64,000 nucleotides of DNA, taken from Haliscomenobacter sp. (GTDB lineage: Bacteria > Bacteroidota > Bacteroidia > Chitinophagales > Saprospiraceae). The notes under the pieces were generated by a model. That model made no database searches, was not told the origin of the DNA, and saw only the letters and a program-made list of their open reading frames with translations. The stretch is taken from assembly GCF_016718685.1 (NCBI RefSeq), contig NZ_JADKCX010000022.1, forward strand, positions 1 through 64,000. The letters are read 5' to 3'. Below, piece by piece: positions 37,973-46,884 of this stretch. Each line of letters starts with the position of its first letter. The stretch's first letter is position 1. The translations under genes were made by a program, and so were the position numbers.

Positions 37973-39656
37973 TTAATGGAATTGTGTGGGCTCACCCCTC
38001 CTTACCCGCTCAAAAAACACAAACCCATTCTTCCGACCGATCTCCCGCAAATTCGGTAGCTGTTGCAATTTTTTGACCTTATTGATTTTGCACACCACGT
38101 AGGTCGGTTTATCCACTGGTCCCCAGAGAATCCAGTCCTGCTCGTAACTTTTGGGGTTTTTGACGGGTTGTTTACGGGAATAAAACAAGTGCGCGTAAGA
38201 CTTGTAGCCATAAGTCCACACGTAACAATCTTCGCCAATTTTGCTTTCGTAAAACTCAATCGCGGCACGCTGGGAATAACCTTCCACCCTTTTTATATAA
38301 AAAACAAGGCACAGCAGCACAAATAGCCGGTACTTAAAAACAAAACCGGAAACGCCTGATTGGCACCCCTACGGCGCAATAACCAGAAAAACATCAGCAA
38401 GGTCAACAACAAAAACAGCCCGGGAATAAATTCCCAACCCGTCCAATGTACCTTTGCGTCAAAATTTGCGTAGGCAAAAGGGTCTTTGTCGATCATACTT
38501 TGTACTACTTCGGGGTGTTGCCCCAACCAGGGAAGCGCAAAACAACAGGCGATGTACAGCCCGCCTATTCCCCAAAGTCCAACCTTCATCCAGCGGTTAA
38601 AGGCGATTTTTTCTTCGATGATCGCCACGATGCTCAGCGCAGCCAGATAAGTCAACGGATAGTACGCCAGAGAAGAATAGTGTACAATTTTGGACTTCAC
38701 AATGGTAAACAAAATCAGCACCACCCAAAACAAAAACTTCATCCAGCGCCGAAAATCGAGCTGGACTTCTCCCTCCGGATCAGGCAACTTAAAAAATGCC
38801 CGAATGGCAAATATGGAAGCAGGAAAACAGCCCACCAACAAGACCACAAAATGGTAACCCGGAAAACCGCCATGCCCGGCGTCGGGGGTACTGAACAAAC
38901 GGTACTGGTAACGGGTAAATTCAGTGATGAACCAGGGGCCATTTTTGATGGTTTCGATGCCAAACCAGAGTCCGGTCACCAAAAATGCGGCCAGTGTATA
39001 CAAGGTAAATTGGGGTATATTGATGTAGAAACGCAAGCGTTGGTAAACCCAATAAACGGCCAGCGTTAGCCCTAAAATGAGGTAAGCCGCCGGGCCTTTG
39101 GTCAATATCCCCATGCCCAGCAAAAATCCCCCAAAAGCAGATAAGTCCACTTGTTCCAGGGCAAATCAATGGGCTTGGCTTCTTTTTTCCAATAAAACAA
39201 AACCAGGTAATACAGCCCCAAAAAGATAAAGAGGTTAAACCAGGGATCGATGATTCCCGATTTAAAATACATAAAGGGCAACACCGAACCGAAGTAGCAC
39301 AAAGCCCAGATTAAGCCCAGGCGTTGATGGTGTAATTTGGTACCAATGCGGTAAATCAATACCAAAGTGAGGATGCCACAAATGGCATTCGGAAAACGGG
39401 CCGCGTACTCCCCCACCCCAAATACCTGCATGGCCAGGGCCTGCATCCAGATGAACAGCGGCGGTTTTTCCCAAAATGGCAGGTAATTGATGTAGGGCCG
39501 CAGGTAATCCTTGCTGATGAGCATTTCTCGGCTGATCTCCGCAAAATTGATCTCATCCCAGTCAAAGAGGTGAACACCGCCCAGGAAGGGCAGGAAAAAC
39601 AGGCCAGCAAGTAGGGCAAGGCCAATGCTGGTTTTTAACGTATTGTTATTCGTCAT
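37973..39656 (-). CDS. GT39/ArnT-like membrane glycosyltransferase (two frameshifts)
   Basis: About 561 residues with many membrane segments. The N-terminal periplasmic loop LFDWDEINFAEISREML carries the DE...E pattern of the dolichyl-phosphate-mannose/ArnT glycosyltransferase superfamily; WEKPPLFIWMQAL follows. Such enzymes transfer a sugar from a polyprenyl carrier to lipid or protein in the periplasm. Breaks: the C5 run 39128-39132 (one more C restores LLLGGFLLGMGIL) and the A run near 38299-38304 (joins the C-terminal soluble part YIKRVEGYSQRAA). Acceptor and sugar unknown. Confidence 0.82.
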
Positions 39657-39680
39657 AAGACACTAGCCATGCTTTTGTTG

Positions 39681-40409
39681 CTACCTCCCCTTATCCAACT
39701 GACTCAACAATGCCCGAAAATCTTTCGGCAACTCACACGTAAACGCCATGCGCTCACCCGTAGCCGGATGATCCAGGGTCAATTTGTGGGCATGAAGGGT
39801 CAGGCGGCTCACCAGCGCTTGTTCTTCGTCCTGGTCTTTTTTCAAGTTAAAGCGGTGCGTTTTGATCTCCGAAAGGAAAAATGCGGCACGTTTGCCGTAT
39901 ACGGGGTCTACAGCCAAGGGATGTCCGATGCTGGCAAAGTGTACCCGAATTTGGTGGGTACGTCCAGTTTTGATGTCCGCTTCCACCAGGGCATAAGCCT
40001 TGTAGGTATCCACTACCTTGTACAAGGTGAGGGCAGATTTGCCTTTGCCGCTGGTGATCATTTTACCCGCAATACTCGGGTGTGGGGCAATGGCCTTATT
40101 GATTTCTCCGGTAGGCGGCATGGGCCTTCCTTCGACGAGGGCCAGGTATATTTTTTCCACCGTACGGTCCAAAAACTGCTGGTTGAGTGCGCGGTGGGCG
40201 TCTTCATTGCGGGCAAAAACCAGAATCCCACTGGTTTCGCGGTCAATGCGGTGCACAATCCAGACCTGGCCGTATTGAGCCTCCAGAAGATGGTACAAGT
40301 TGGGCTTTTCCTGATCAAAACGATCGGGAATGCTCAACAAGCCAGAAGGTTTTTCACACACGATGATGTGCTCATCAATGTGGATGACTTTTAGTGGATG
40401 TGCTTTCAT
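39681..40409 (-). CDS. RluA-family pseudouridine synthase
   Basis: 242 residues. The catalytic motif HRIDRETSGILVFA contains the essential Asp; KTGRTHQIRVHFASIGHPL follows, the second family signature. No S4 domain is present. It modifies uridine in ribosomal or transfer RNA; the target cannot be told. Its start overlaps the end of the RibF-GT2 gene by 4 bases (ATGA), so the two are translationally coupled. Confidence 0.92.
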   Translation of the reverse strand: MKAHPLKVIHIDEHIIVCEKPSGLLSIPDRFDQEKPNLYHLLEAQYGQVWIVHRIDRETSGILVFARNEDAHRALNQQFLDRTVEKIYLALVEGRPMPPTGEINKAIAPHPSIAGKMITSGKGKSALTLYKVVDTYKAYALVEADIKTGRTHQIRVHFASIGHPLAVDPVYGKRAAFFLSEIKTHRFNLKKDQDEEQALVSRLTLHAHKLTLDHPATGERMAFTCELPKDFRALLSQLDKGR

Positions 40410-42400
40410 AATTCTTCAAAACGGCGTTTTCTCCGGCCATAATAATCCATTGCAATCGATCTGGGGTAACGCCCTTGATGGTTTTCAGCATGAATACGGC
40501 ACTTTTCAACCCTTGCGGCAGCTTCGCGACGTTTTTTGCGCAACGCAGACAACTTGGGAAAAAAACTCCAGTGCGCCTGCACGATGGAGCGGATGTGATC
40601 CAGACGACCTTGTGATAAAAACAACCCTGCCGCCAAACCGTCCAGCATCAAGCGAAGGGGCAACAACCACAGCAACTTGCTAGCCGATTCATTTTTGTAA
40701 ATGGTGTAGAGGGTATTGCGGAAATTGAGGTAAGTTTTGCGCGGCGTATTGTACGAAAGAGTACCTCCGCCCACGTGGTACACCACAGATTGGGGCCGCA
40801 CTACTATTTTGTACCCGGCCCGTTTCAAACGCCAGCAGAGGTCAATTTCTTCGGCGTGGGCGAAATAATCCTGGTCAAAACCGCCAATGTTGTGAAACAA
40901 TTCGGCACGAATGAACAAAGCCGCTCCGGTCGCCCAGAAAATTTCACAGGTGCTGTTGTATTGTCCGGTATCTTTTTCGGTGTGGGCAAAAATGCGCCCA
41001 CGACAAAATGGGTAACCGAGTGTGTCTAACCAACCGCCAGATGCACCCGCGTATTCAAACGTATCGCGGTGTTCAAAAGACATGATTTTAGGCTGCGCTG
41101 CACCAATATTCTGGTCTTTTTCCATGATCTGGATGATGGGCTCGATCCAGCCGGAGGTAACTTCGATGTCAGAGTTGAGCAAAACGTAATAATCTACCTC
41201 CTTGACCTGTGCAAGGGCTTCGTTGTACCCGCCTGCATAGCCATAGTTTTCGGGCAATTCGATCAAACGCAATTGAGGATAATATTCCTCTAGAAATTCG
41301 ATGGAATCGTCTGTCGAAGCATTATCGGCTACGATAATTTCCAGATTGGGATAGGTACTGTTGAATAAAACAGGCAAAAAACGTTGTAGGTAAGCACGAC
41401 CGTTGTAGTTCAAAATCACCACCGCCACCTTGGGAAAGTGCTCCAGTGGACCCAAATCTTCATCGAGCGCTTCCAGCAAAACCTTTTCAACAGCTATTTT
41501 ATCCTGTTCCAGTTGTTTGACTAAATCGCTCAGTTGTTCATATTTTTGATCATGCCGAATGAAGTCGACCAGTTCCAGGGTGATTTTTTGTTCGTAAATG
41601 TCCTGGTTAAAATCAAAAATATTGACTTCAATGGTACGGTTATGGTACTGCTTCAAGGTAGGGCGGGTGCCCATGTACAACATACCGCGGTATTGCTGGG
41701 CATTGATCCATACTTTTACCGCATAAATACCATCTGGGGGAATAAGTTTGAACCGCTCGTTTAGCTCGATATTGGCCGTAGGAAAACCCAGGGTACGGCC
41801 AATTTGTTGACCTTTGACCACCACACCTGAAAGTGGAAAGTAGTGCCCCATCAAATGGGCTGCGACTTTTACTTCACAGTTTTCCAGCGCCTTGCGAATT
41901 TTGGTGGAGCTTACCGTCATGTCGTCCACCTGGCGGGGTTCTATTTCAATCACCTCGTAGCCAAAGCGTTCACAATGCCAACGCAAGTAATGGATATCAC
42001 CTTGTCGACTCAAACCGAAACGGTGATCGTACCCGATGACGATACATTTAGGGTGAAATTTTTCCACCAAAAACTTCTCGATGTACTCGTCAGCACTCAT
42101 TTGGGAAAATTCTACCGTAAACGGTACAATCACCAAATGGTCAACATGGTAACGTTCAAAAAGCTCGATTTTTTCTTCGGTGGTCGTAATCAGGCGCAGA
42201 GATGTATCCTTGGGAAAAACAATCGAACGGGGATGAGGATGAAAAGTGATGACTACACTTTCGCCTCCGTAACGCAAGGCAATTTGCCTTACTTGTTCAA
42301 TAATGCTTTGATGCCCTTGATGGACGCCGTCGAAAGAACCAATGGTAACAACGGCATTTTTGAAATCTGGCAGATCGTTGAGGTCGCGGTGAACTATCAT
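40406..42400 (-). CDS. ribF: RibF (riboflavin kinase/FAD synthetase) fused to a GT2 glycosyltransferase
   Basis: 664 residues in one open frame. Residues 1 to about 310 are a complete bifunctional RibF: FAD synthetase with SFDGVHQGHQ and SSTKIRKAL, riboflavin kinase with GRTLGFPTANI. They make FMN and FAD. From about 325 a GT2 domain begins (VAVVILNYNG), with DNASTDDS, the LNSDIEVTSGW metal site, and WRLKRAGY; a basic C-terminal tail follows. No internal ATG precedes the GT2 domain; an out-of-frame ATGA at the junction hints at two ancestral overlapping genes. Fusion needs no indel, whereas separate genes would need two. Still, this assembly has many indels, so the fusion should be confirmed. 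The promoter box lies 8 bases upstream of the ATG. Confidence 0.85.
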   Translation of the reverse strand: MIVHRDLNDLPDFKNAVVTIGSFDGVHQGHQSIIEQVRQIALRYGGESVVITFHPHPRSIVFPKDTSLRLITTTEEKIELFERYHVDHLVIVPFTVEFSQMSADEYIEKFLVEKFHPKCIVIGYDHRFGLSRQGDIHYLRWHCERFGYEVIEIEPRQVDDMTVSSTKIRKALENCEVKVAAHLMGHYFPLSGVVVKGQQIGRTLGFPTANIELNERFKLIPPDGIYAVKVWINAQQYRGMLYMGTRPTLKQYHNRTIEVNIFDFNQDIYEQKITLELVDFIRHDQKYEQLSDLVKQLEQDKIAVEKVLLEALDEDLGPLEHFPKVAVVILNYNGRAYLQRFLPVLFNSTYPNLEIIVADNASTDDSIEFLEEYYPQLRLIELPENYGYAGGYNEALAQVKEVDYYVLLNSDIEVTSGWIEPIIQIMEKDQNIGAAQPKIMSFEHRDTFEYAGASGGWLDTLGYPFCRGRIFAHTEKDTGQYNSTCEIFWATGAALFIRAELFHNIGGFDQDYFAHAEEIDLCWRLKRAGYKIVVRPQSVVYHVGGGTLSYNTPRKTYLNFRNTLYTIYKNESASKLLWLLPLRLMLDGLAAGLFLSQGRLDHIRSIVQAHWSFFPKLSALRKKRREAAARVEKCRIHAENHQGRYPRSIAMDYYGRRKRRFEEL

Positions 42401-42407
42401 GGTCCTG

Positions 42408-42415
42408 CAAAGGTA
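42408..42415 (-). promoter_or_regulatory. -7 element TACCTTTG of ribF; near-leaderless start
   Basis: Exact TAnnTTTG match on the minus strand. The predicted transcription start (about 42401-42402) is immediately before ATG 42400, so the mRNA would be leaderless or nearly so. No ribosome-binding site can fit. Confidence 0.55.
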
Positions 42416-42484
42416 ATAAGAGCTTGTTTAAAAGCGGAAGTGGGAAAGAGTATTTGAAAAACTCTTTTTTGCTGTGAATTGTTT

Positions 42485-42492
42485 TACTTTTG
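42485..42492 (+). promoter_or_regulatory. -7 element TACTTTTG for mrp
   Basis: Exact TAnnTTTG match, predicted start near 42498, 18 nt before ATG 42516; therefore the longer reading from 42474 is unlikely. A TTTG at 42468-42471 is 13 bases upstream, shorter than the usual 19. Confidence 0.45.
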
Positions 42493-42515
42493 CATTCGTT
42501 AATGTGTTTCAAGAA

Positions 42516-43613
42516 ATGTCGATAGATACATCAAGTGTTGTCAGGGCTTTGGCCAAAGTTAGTGATCCTGTAACTGGTCAAGACCTGATTACAGCGAATA
42601 TGGTGCGGGATTTAAACATCGAAGGTGATTCCATCAGCTTTACGCTCGAACTGGCTTCCCTCAACGCCCAGCACAAATCCGAACTGAATTTTGCTTGTCA
42701 AGGTGCCATTGCAGAGGTTTATCCCCAGGCAAAGGTTCACGTTCACATGATGTCGAGGACGGCAGATCCTCAACAACAAACCAGTGCGTTGCCACAAGTA
42801 AAAAATGTGATCGCCGTAGCATCGGGTAAAGGTGGCGTTGGAAAATCTACCGTTGCCGCCAATCTCGCGCTGGGCTTGAAGATGCTCGGGGCCAGAGTAG
42901 GTTTGGTAGATGCTGACATTTATGGTCCTTCGGTACCAACGATGTTTGGCTTGCAAGGACAACGACCCAAGGTTCGCGATGTCTATGGTCAGCCCAAAAT
43001 GGTTCCCCTGGATGCATACGGCATTGCCCTGATGTCCATTGGATTCATCATCGAGCCAGAACAAGCGGTAGTTCTGCGTGGCCCCCGTCTTGCCGGGATC
43101 ATCAAGCAGTTTTTCAACGATTGTTTGTGGCCTGAACTTGACTATCTGGTGGTTGACTTGCCTCCTGGAACGGGTGATGTACAATTGACCTTGGTACAAA
43201 CAGTGCCCGTTACCGGTGCAATTATCGTGACGACACCTCAAGAAGTTGCGGTTATTGATGCGGTGAAGGCCTCCAACATGTTCCAGCTGCCTGGTGTAGC
43301 CGTACCGCTGCTTGGTGTGGTTGAAAATATGTCCTGGTTTACCCCCAAAGAATTACCCGACCACAAATACCTGATTTTTGGACAAGGGGGGGGTAAAAAA
43401 CTGGCCCTCGTCAACAATACCGTGCTCCTGGGTCAAGTCCCATTGGTGCAAGGCATTCGGGAAGCTGGCGATGGTGGTCGTCCAATCATCCTGGATGAAG
43501 AAGACCCCATTTCGCGGGAGGCTTTTTTGAATGTAGCCAAAAATGTAGCCCGCCAAGTGGCCATACGCAACGAAACCATTGCCCCAACTCAGGTCGTAAA
43601 ATGGCCTAAATAG
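42516..43613 (+). CDS. mrp: Mrp/ApbC-family iron-sulfur carrier ATPase
   Basis: 365 residues from ATG 42516. The N-terminal MIP18-like domain (about 1-90) is followed by a P-loop ATPase with the deviant Walker A GKGGVGKSTVAANLA and LVDADIYGPSVPTMFG. YLVVDLPPGTGDVQLT is Walker B. Mrp proteins carry iron-sulfur clusters to apoproteins. It is followed by a NifU-like scaffold domain protein, so the genes likely act together in cluster assembly. No CxxC near the C-terminus is visible. Confidence 0.93.
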   Translation: MSIDTSSVVRALAKVSDPVTGQDLITANMVRDLNIEGDSISFTLELASLNAQHKSELNFACQGAIAEVYPQAKVHVHMMSRTADPQQQTSALPQVKNVIAVASGKGGVGKSTVAANLALGLKMLGARVGLVDADIYGPSVPTMFGLQGQRPKVRDVYGQPKMVPLDAYGIALMSIGFIIEPEQAVVLRGPRLAGIIKQFFNDCLWPELDYLVVDLPPGTGDVQLTLVQTVPVTGAIIVTTPQEVAVIDAVKASNMFQLPGVAVPLLGVVENMSWFTPKELPDHKYLIFGQGGGKKLALVNNTVLLGQVPLVQGIREAGDGGRPIILDEEDPISREAFLNVAKNVARQVAIRNETIAPTQVVKWPK

Positions 43614-43703
43614 GGTAAAGAAAGGGGGGGTTGAGTGTGGGTTAGTGTGCTGGCAACAGCTCATCAGATTGTACTCAAGTTCTCAATAGCGTTTAACCGC
43701 CAA

Positions 43704-43762
43704 CCCACGACTTCAGTCGTGGGAGGCAAAAAAAGACCTATCCCACGAATTTATTCGTGGGA
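43704..43762. repeat. Pair of CCCACGA hairpins in the mrp-nifU gap
   Basis: CCCACGACTTCAGTCGTGGG (43704-43723) and TCCCACGAATTTATTCGTGG plus GA (43741-43762) are two perfect palindromes with the same outer stem CCCACGA/TCGTGGG and different centres, 17 bases apart. A related arm appears at 16505-16536. They resemble REP-type palindromes. Confidence 0.85.
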
Positions 43763-43785
43763 TACGCAGGAATAAAGACAAAACC

Positions 43786-44040
43786 ATGGAAACAAAATCC
43801 GAGCTGATATCCAGAATCGATCTAGCCCTCAACGAAGTCCGTCCACACCTCGCGGTAGATGGAGGTAATGTTGAAGTGGTAGACGTCACCGACGAAAAAA
43901 TCGTCAAAATCAAGTGGTTGGGCAATTGCCAGAACTGCAACATGTCGATCATGACCATGCGGGCGGGCATTGAGCAAGCCATCCGGGTAAAAGTACCCGA
44001 AATTACTGGTGTAGAAGCCATTAACGGACTGGTTTTGTAA
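43786..44040 (+). CDS. NifU C-terminal domain iron-sulfur scaffold
   Basis: 84 residues, the stand-alone NifU-like domain. RPHLAVDGGNVEVVDV and WLGNCQNCNMS supply the CxxC cluster site. It holds a 4Fe-4S cluster for transfer. It follows mrp, a common Bacteroidota arrangement, and precedes pyrF by 10 bases. Confidence 0.93.
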   Translation: METKSELISRIDLALNEVRPHLAVDGGNVEVVDVTDEKIVKIKWLGNCQNCNMSIMTMRAGIEQAIRVKVPEITGVEAINGLVL

Positions 44041-44050
44041 GCATTAGTCG

Positions 44051-44857
44051 ATGAACAGACAAGAATTAATTGCCCAAATTCGCCTTAAAAAGTCTTTTTT
44101 GTGCGTTGGGCTGGATACAGAATGGGCCAAAATTCCAGCCCACTTGATGGATACTGAAGATCCGGTTTTTGAATTCAATAAGGCCATCATCGATGCTACA
44201 CGAGATTTGTGTGTAGCCTACAAACCCAACCTCGCTTTTTATGAAGCCAGAGGACCTCAAGGTTGGGTATCCCTGCAAAAAACGATCAATTATATTGGAA
44301 ACGAACATTTTACCATAGCTGACGCCAAACGGGGTGACATTGGCAATACCTCCCGCTTGTACGCTCAGACCTTTTTCGAAACGTATTCCTTTGATTCCGT
44401 TACCGTAGCTCCTTATATGGGGTCTGACTCGGTACAACCCTTTCTCGATTTTCCCAATAAATGGGTCATTCTGCTTGCCTTGACCTCCAATACGGGAAGT
44501 GCCGATTTTCAGTTTGGCTTACAAGAGCAATCTACCCCCCTTTTTGAAAAAGTAATGCGCCGGGCCATGACCTGGGGCACCCCCGAAAACTTGATGTTCG
44601 TTGTAGGCGCTACTCATCCTGAAAAATTTGCCGATATCCGCAACATCGCTCCTGATCATTTTTTACTCGTGCCTGGCGTTGGTGCCCAGGGAGGTGATCT
44701 GGAAGCACTCTGCCATTATGGGCTTAACGAAGACGTGGGATTGTTGGTCAATGCTTCGCGGGGGATCATCTATGCTGGTTCTGGGCTTGATTTTGCCGTA
44801 AAAGCCCGCGAGGCTGCAGCAGAACTGCAGGCAGAAATGGCAGCGCTGTTGGCCTGA
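44051..44857 (+). CDS. pyrF: Orotidine-5'-phosphate decarboxylase (type 2)
   Basis: 268 residues. DAKRGDIGNTSRLYA is the catalytic Asp-Lys-x-x-Asp type loop of the long OMP decarboxylase subfamily; FLLVPGVGAQGGD is the phosphate site. It makes UMP, the last step of de novo pyrimidine synthesis. It starts 10 bases after the NifU-like gene, so they are co-transcribed. Confidence 0.94.
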   Translation: MNRQELIAQIRLKKSFLCVGLDTEWAKIPAHLMDTEDPVFEFNKAIIDATRDLCVAYKPNLAFYEARGPQGWVSLQKTINYIGNEHFTIADAKRGDIGNTSRLYAQTFFETYSFDSVTVAPYMGSDSVQPFLDFPNKWVILLALTSNTGSADFQFGLQEQSTPLFEKVMRRAMTWGTPENLMFVVGATHPEKFADIRNIAPDHFLLVPGVGAQGGDLEALCHYGLNEDVGLLVNASRGIIYAGSGLDFAVKAREAAAELQAEMAALLA

Positions 44858-45033
44858 TTTTTCTCATTTTTATCAAAACTTATCTTTAAATAGGCAACCC
44901 TTTTCTCCATTTCGCAGTAATGGTGTTAAAACCTATTGGTACGGATTTGGGTGTTTCTGGATTTTTTCAACATCCAAAATGTTCCTCAGCTCGTACTCTT
45001 AAAAAGGACTTTTAACTCATCAACAAGAGAATT

Positions 45034-45462
45034 ATGGATCGAAAAGAATTTATGAGCCTCCTAGGGCTTACCGTAGGTGGCACCGTTGCACTTTCTTGTC
45101 TGGGCGGCTGCGCCAAAGAATCGGGTGTAACCCCTGGTGGAAATACTGGCGGCTCCGGTGTAAACTTCACCCTCAACCTCAGCGATGCAAGCAATGTCGC
45201 ATTGACCAACAATGGTGGCTTTTTGATCAAAGATGGCGTCATTGTGGCCAGGACTACTGCTGGAGCCTACATCGCCGTAGCAGCTGCTTGCACCCATGAA
45301 GGCACCCTGTTGCAGTTTCAAGGCGCAAGCCAACGCTTTTACTGCCCCAACCACGGTTCTACGTTTTCAGAATCGGGAGGTGTGCTCAATGGACCAGCAA
45401 GCAGTTCGTTGAAACAGTATAAAACCGAATTGACGGGCACCAACTTGCGGGTATTTTCTTGA
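45034..45462 (+). CDS. Rieske [2Fe-2S] lipoprotein
   Basis: 142 residues. The N-terminus (MDRKEFMSLLGLTVGGTV) ends in the lipobox LGGC, so the protein is probably membrane-anchored. The Rieske ligands are CTHEG and CPNHGSTF, with the two Cys and two His intact. It is a small stand-alone electron carrier, not clearly part of a bc1 complex, and no cytochrome genes are adjacent. The 176-base gap before it shows no clear promoter. Confidence 0.88.
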   Translation: MDRKEFMSLLGLTVGGTVALSCLGGCAKESGVTPGGNTGGSGVNFTLNLSDASNVALTNNGGFLIKDGVIVARTTAGAYIAVAAACTHEGTLLQFQGASQRFYCPNHGSTFSESGGVLNGPASSSLKQYKTELTGTNLRVFS

Positions 45463-45485
45463 TAAAATACTTGATAAAGTTACTG

Positions 45486-45520
45486 AAGCTCAATCGAAGC
45501 AAATCGATTGAGCTTTTTTT
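45486..45520 (+). terminator. Rho-independent terminator after the Rieske gene
   Basis: AAGCTCAATCGA (45486-45497) pairs perfectly with TCGATTGAGCTT (45504-45515), 12 bp with a 6-nt loop, ending in T7. Confidence 0.9.
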
Positions 45521-45592
45521 ATTTAATTCCTCAGCTAAAATCAGCATTTTTGTGCCGCATCAACTCAAGCCAAAAAGCACAAAACAGCAACC

Positions 45593-46764
45593 ATGACGTC
45601 AAACGACTCGGTACTCGCCACAACCGTCCAAAAGGTTTTTCTGGATCATTTCTCTACCCAACCGCTGGTGGTGTGTGCCCCTGGTCGGGTTAACCTCATT
45701 GGAGAACACACCGATTACAACGAGGGTTTTGTTCTCCCTGCCGCAGTAGACAAAGCGGTATACATCGCCATTGCGCCTAATGTTAGTGGTCGGGGACAGT
45801 GGGTTTCGCTTGATTTCAACGAAACATTAGAAATTGATTTTCAACAAATTACTCAACTTCCCCAACGTTGGGCCAATTATATTTTAGGCATTGTAGATCA
45901 GTTGCAAAAAGCTGGCAAACCCATCCCGCTATTTGATTGTGTTGTTGCCGGAGACGTACCGATGGGTTCGGGAATGTCTTCTTCTGCAGCTTTGGAATCG
46001 GCAGTAGTTTTTGCCTTAAATGAATTGTATCAATTGGGGCTTAGTCGCTGGGAAATGGCACTTTTGGCTCAGAAATCCGAAAACGAATTCATCGGGGTAA
46101 AATGTGGCATCATGGACATGTTTGCCAGCTTGCACGGCAAAGCCAACCAGGTGATTCGGCTGGATTGCCGCGATTTGAGTTTTGCTTACTTCCCATTCAA
46201 TTGGGCGACTACCGCATTGTGCTATTTGATACGGGAGTCAAACATTCCCTGGCCGATTCGGCATACAATACCCGCCGGGCGCAATGTGAAGAAGGAATGC
46301 GTTTTTTCCAAAAACATTATGACACCCCCATAAAATCACTGCGCGATGTGCCGATTACCATGGTGCAGGCCAATCGCAGTCGGCTTTCAGCGGAAGTCTA
46401 CAACCGCTGTTTGTATGTTACCGAAGAAATTCAGCGCACCCTGGCGGCCTGTGAGGATTTAAAAAATGGTGACTTAGCTGCCTTCGGGCTTAAAATGTTC
46501 GCCACCCACGAAGGTTTGCGCCATTTGTACGAAGTGAGTTGTATTGAATTGGATTTCCTGGTAGATGCAGTTCGAGGTGAAGCTGCCGTATTGGGCGCAC
46601 GCATGATGGGCGGCGGATTTGGCGGCTGTACCATCAACCTGGTCCACAAAGATGCGGTTGATGTTTTGCACAAAAAATTGGCACCTGTATACCAGACAAC
46701 CATGCAGCACCAACTGGGTATGTACATGGTCGTTACAGGTGAAGGCGCACACGTGGTTGAATAA
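45593..46764 (+). CDS. galK: Galactokinase GalK (one frameshift)
   Basis: About 390 residues. Family signatures: PGRVNLIGEHTDYNEGFVLP near the N-terminus, ATP site PMGSGMSSSAALES, and MMGGGFGGCTINL at the C-terminus. It phosphorylates galactose for the Leloir pathway. A missing T near 46198-46200 breaks the frame; adding it restores PFNLGDYRIVLFDTGVKHSL. A sugar transporter gene is convergent with it, which suggests a small galactose uptake-and-use locus; galT and galE are not in the window. Confidence 0.92.
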
Positions 46765-46778
46765 CAACAAAGGATTCT

Positions 46779-46867
46779 TTTTTTCACCACCTCAGAAACC
46801 TTAGTAGCGGGGCAAAATGAACATTTATTTTTGCCCCACTACTAAGGTTTCTGAGGTGGTGAAAAAA
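46779..46867. repeat. Long palindrome between galK and the sugar transporter
   Basis: About 38 of 39 bases pair between 46779-46817 and 46829-46867 (TTTTTTCACCACCTCAGAAA and complement), with inner word GGGGCAAAA. The T run and A run form the base of the stem, so neither direction has a standard T tract after the hairpin. The stem word resembles 35953-36029. Confidence 0.9.
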
Positions 46868-46884
46868 CTCAAGCGACTTTAAAA

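Noticed and set aside
45034..45462. Rieske protein as part of a bc1 or alternative complex III operon
   Set aside because: No cytochrome or quinol-oxidising subunit is adjacent; the protein is a short lipoprotein with its own terminator.
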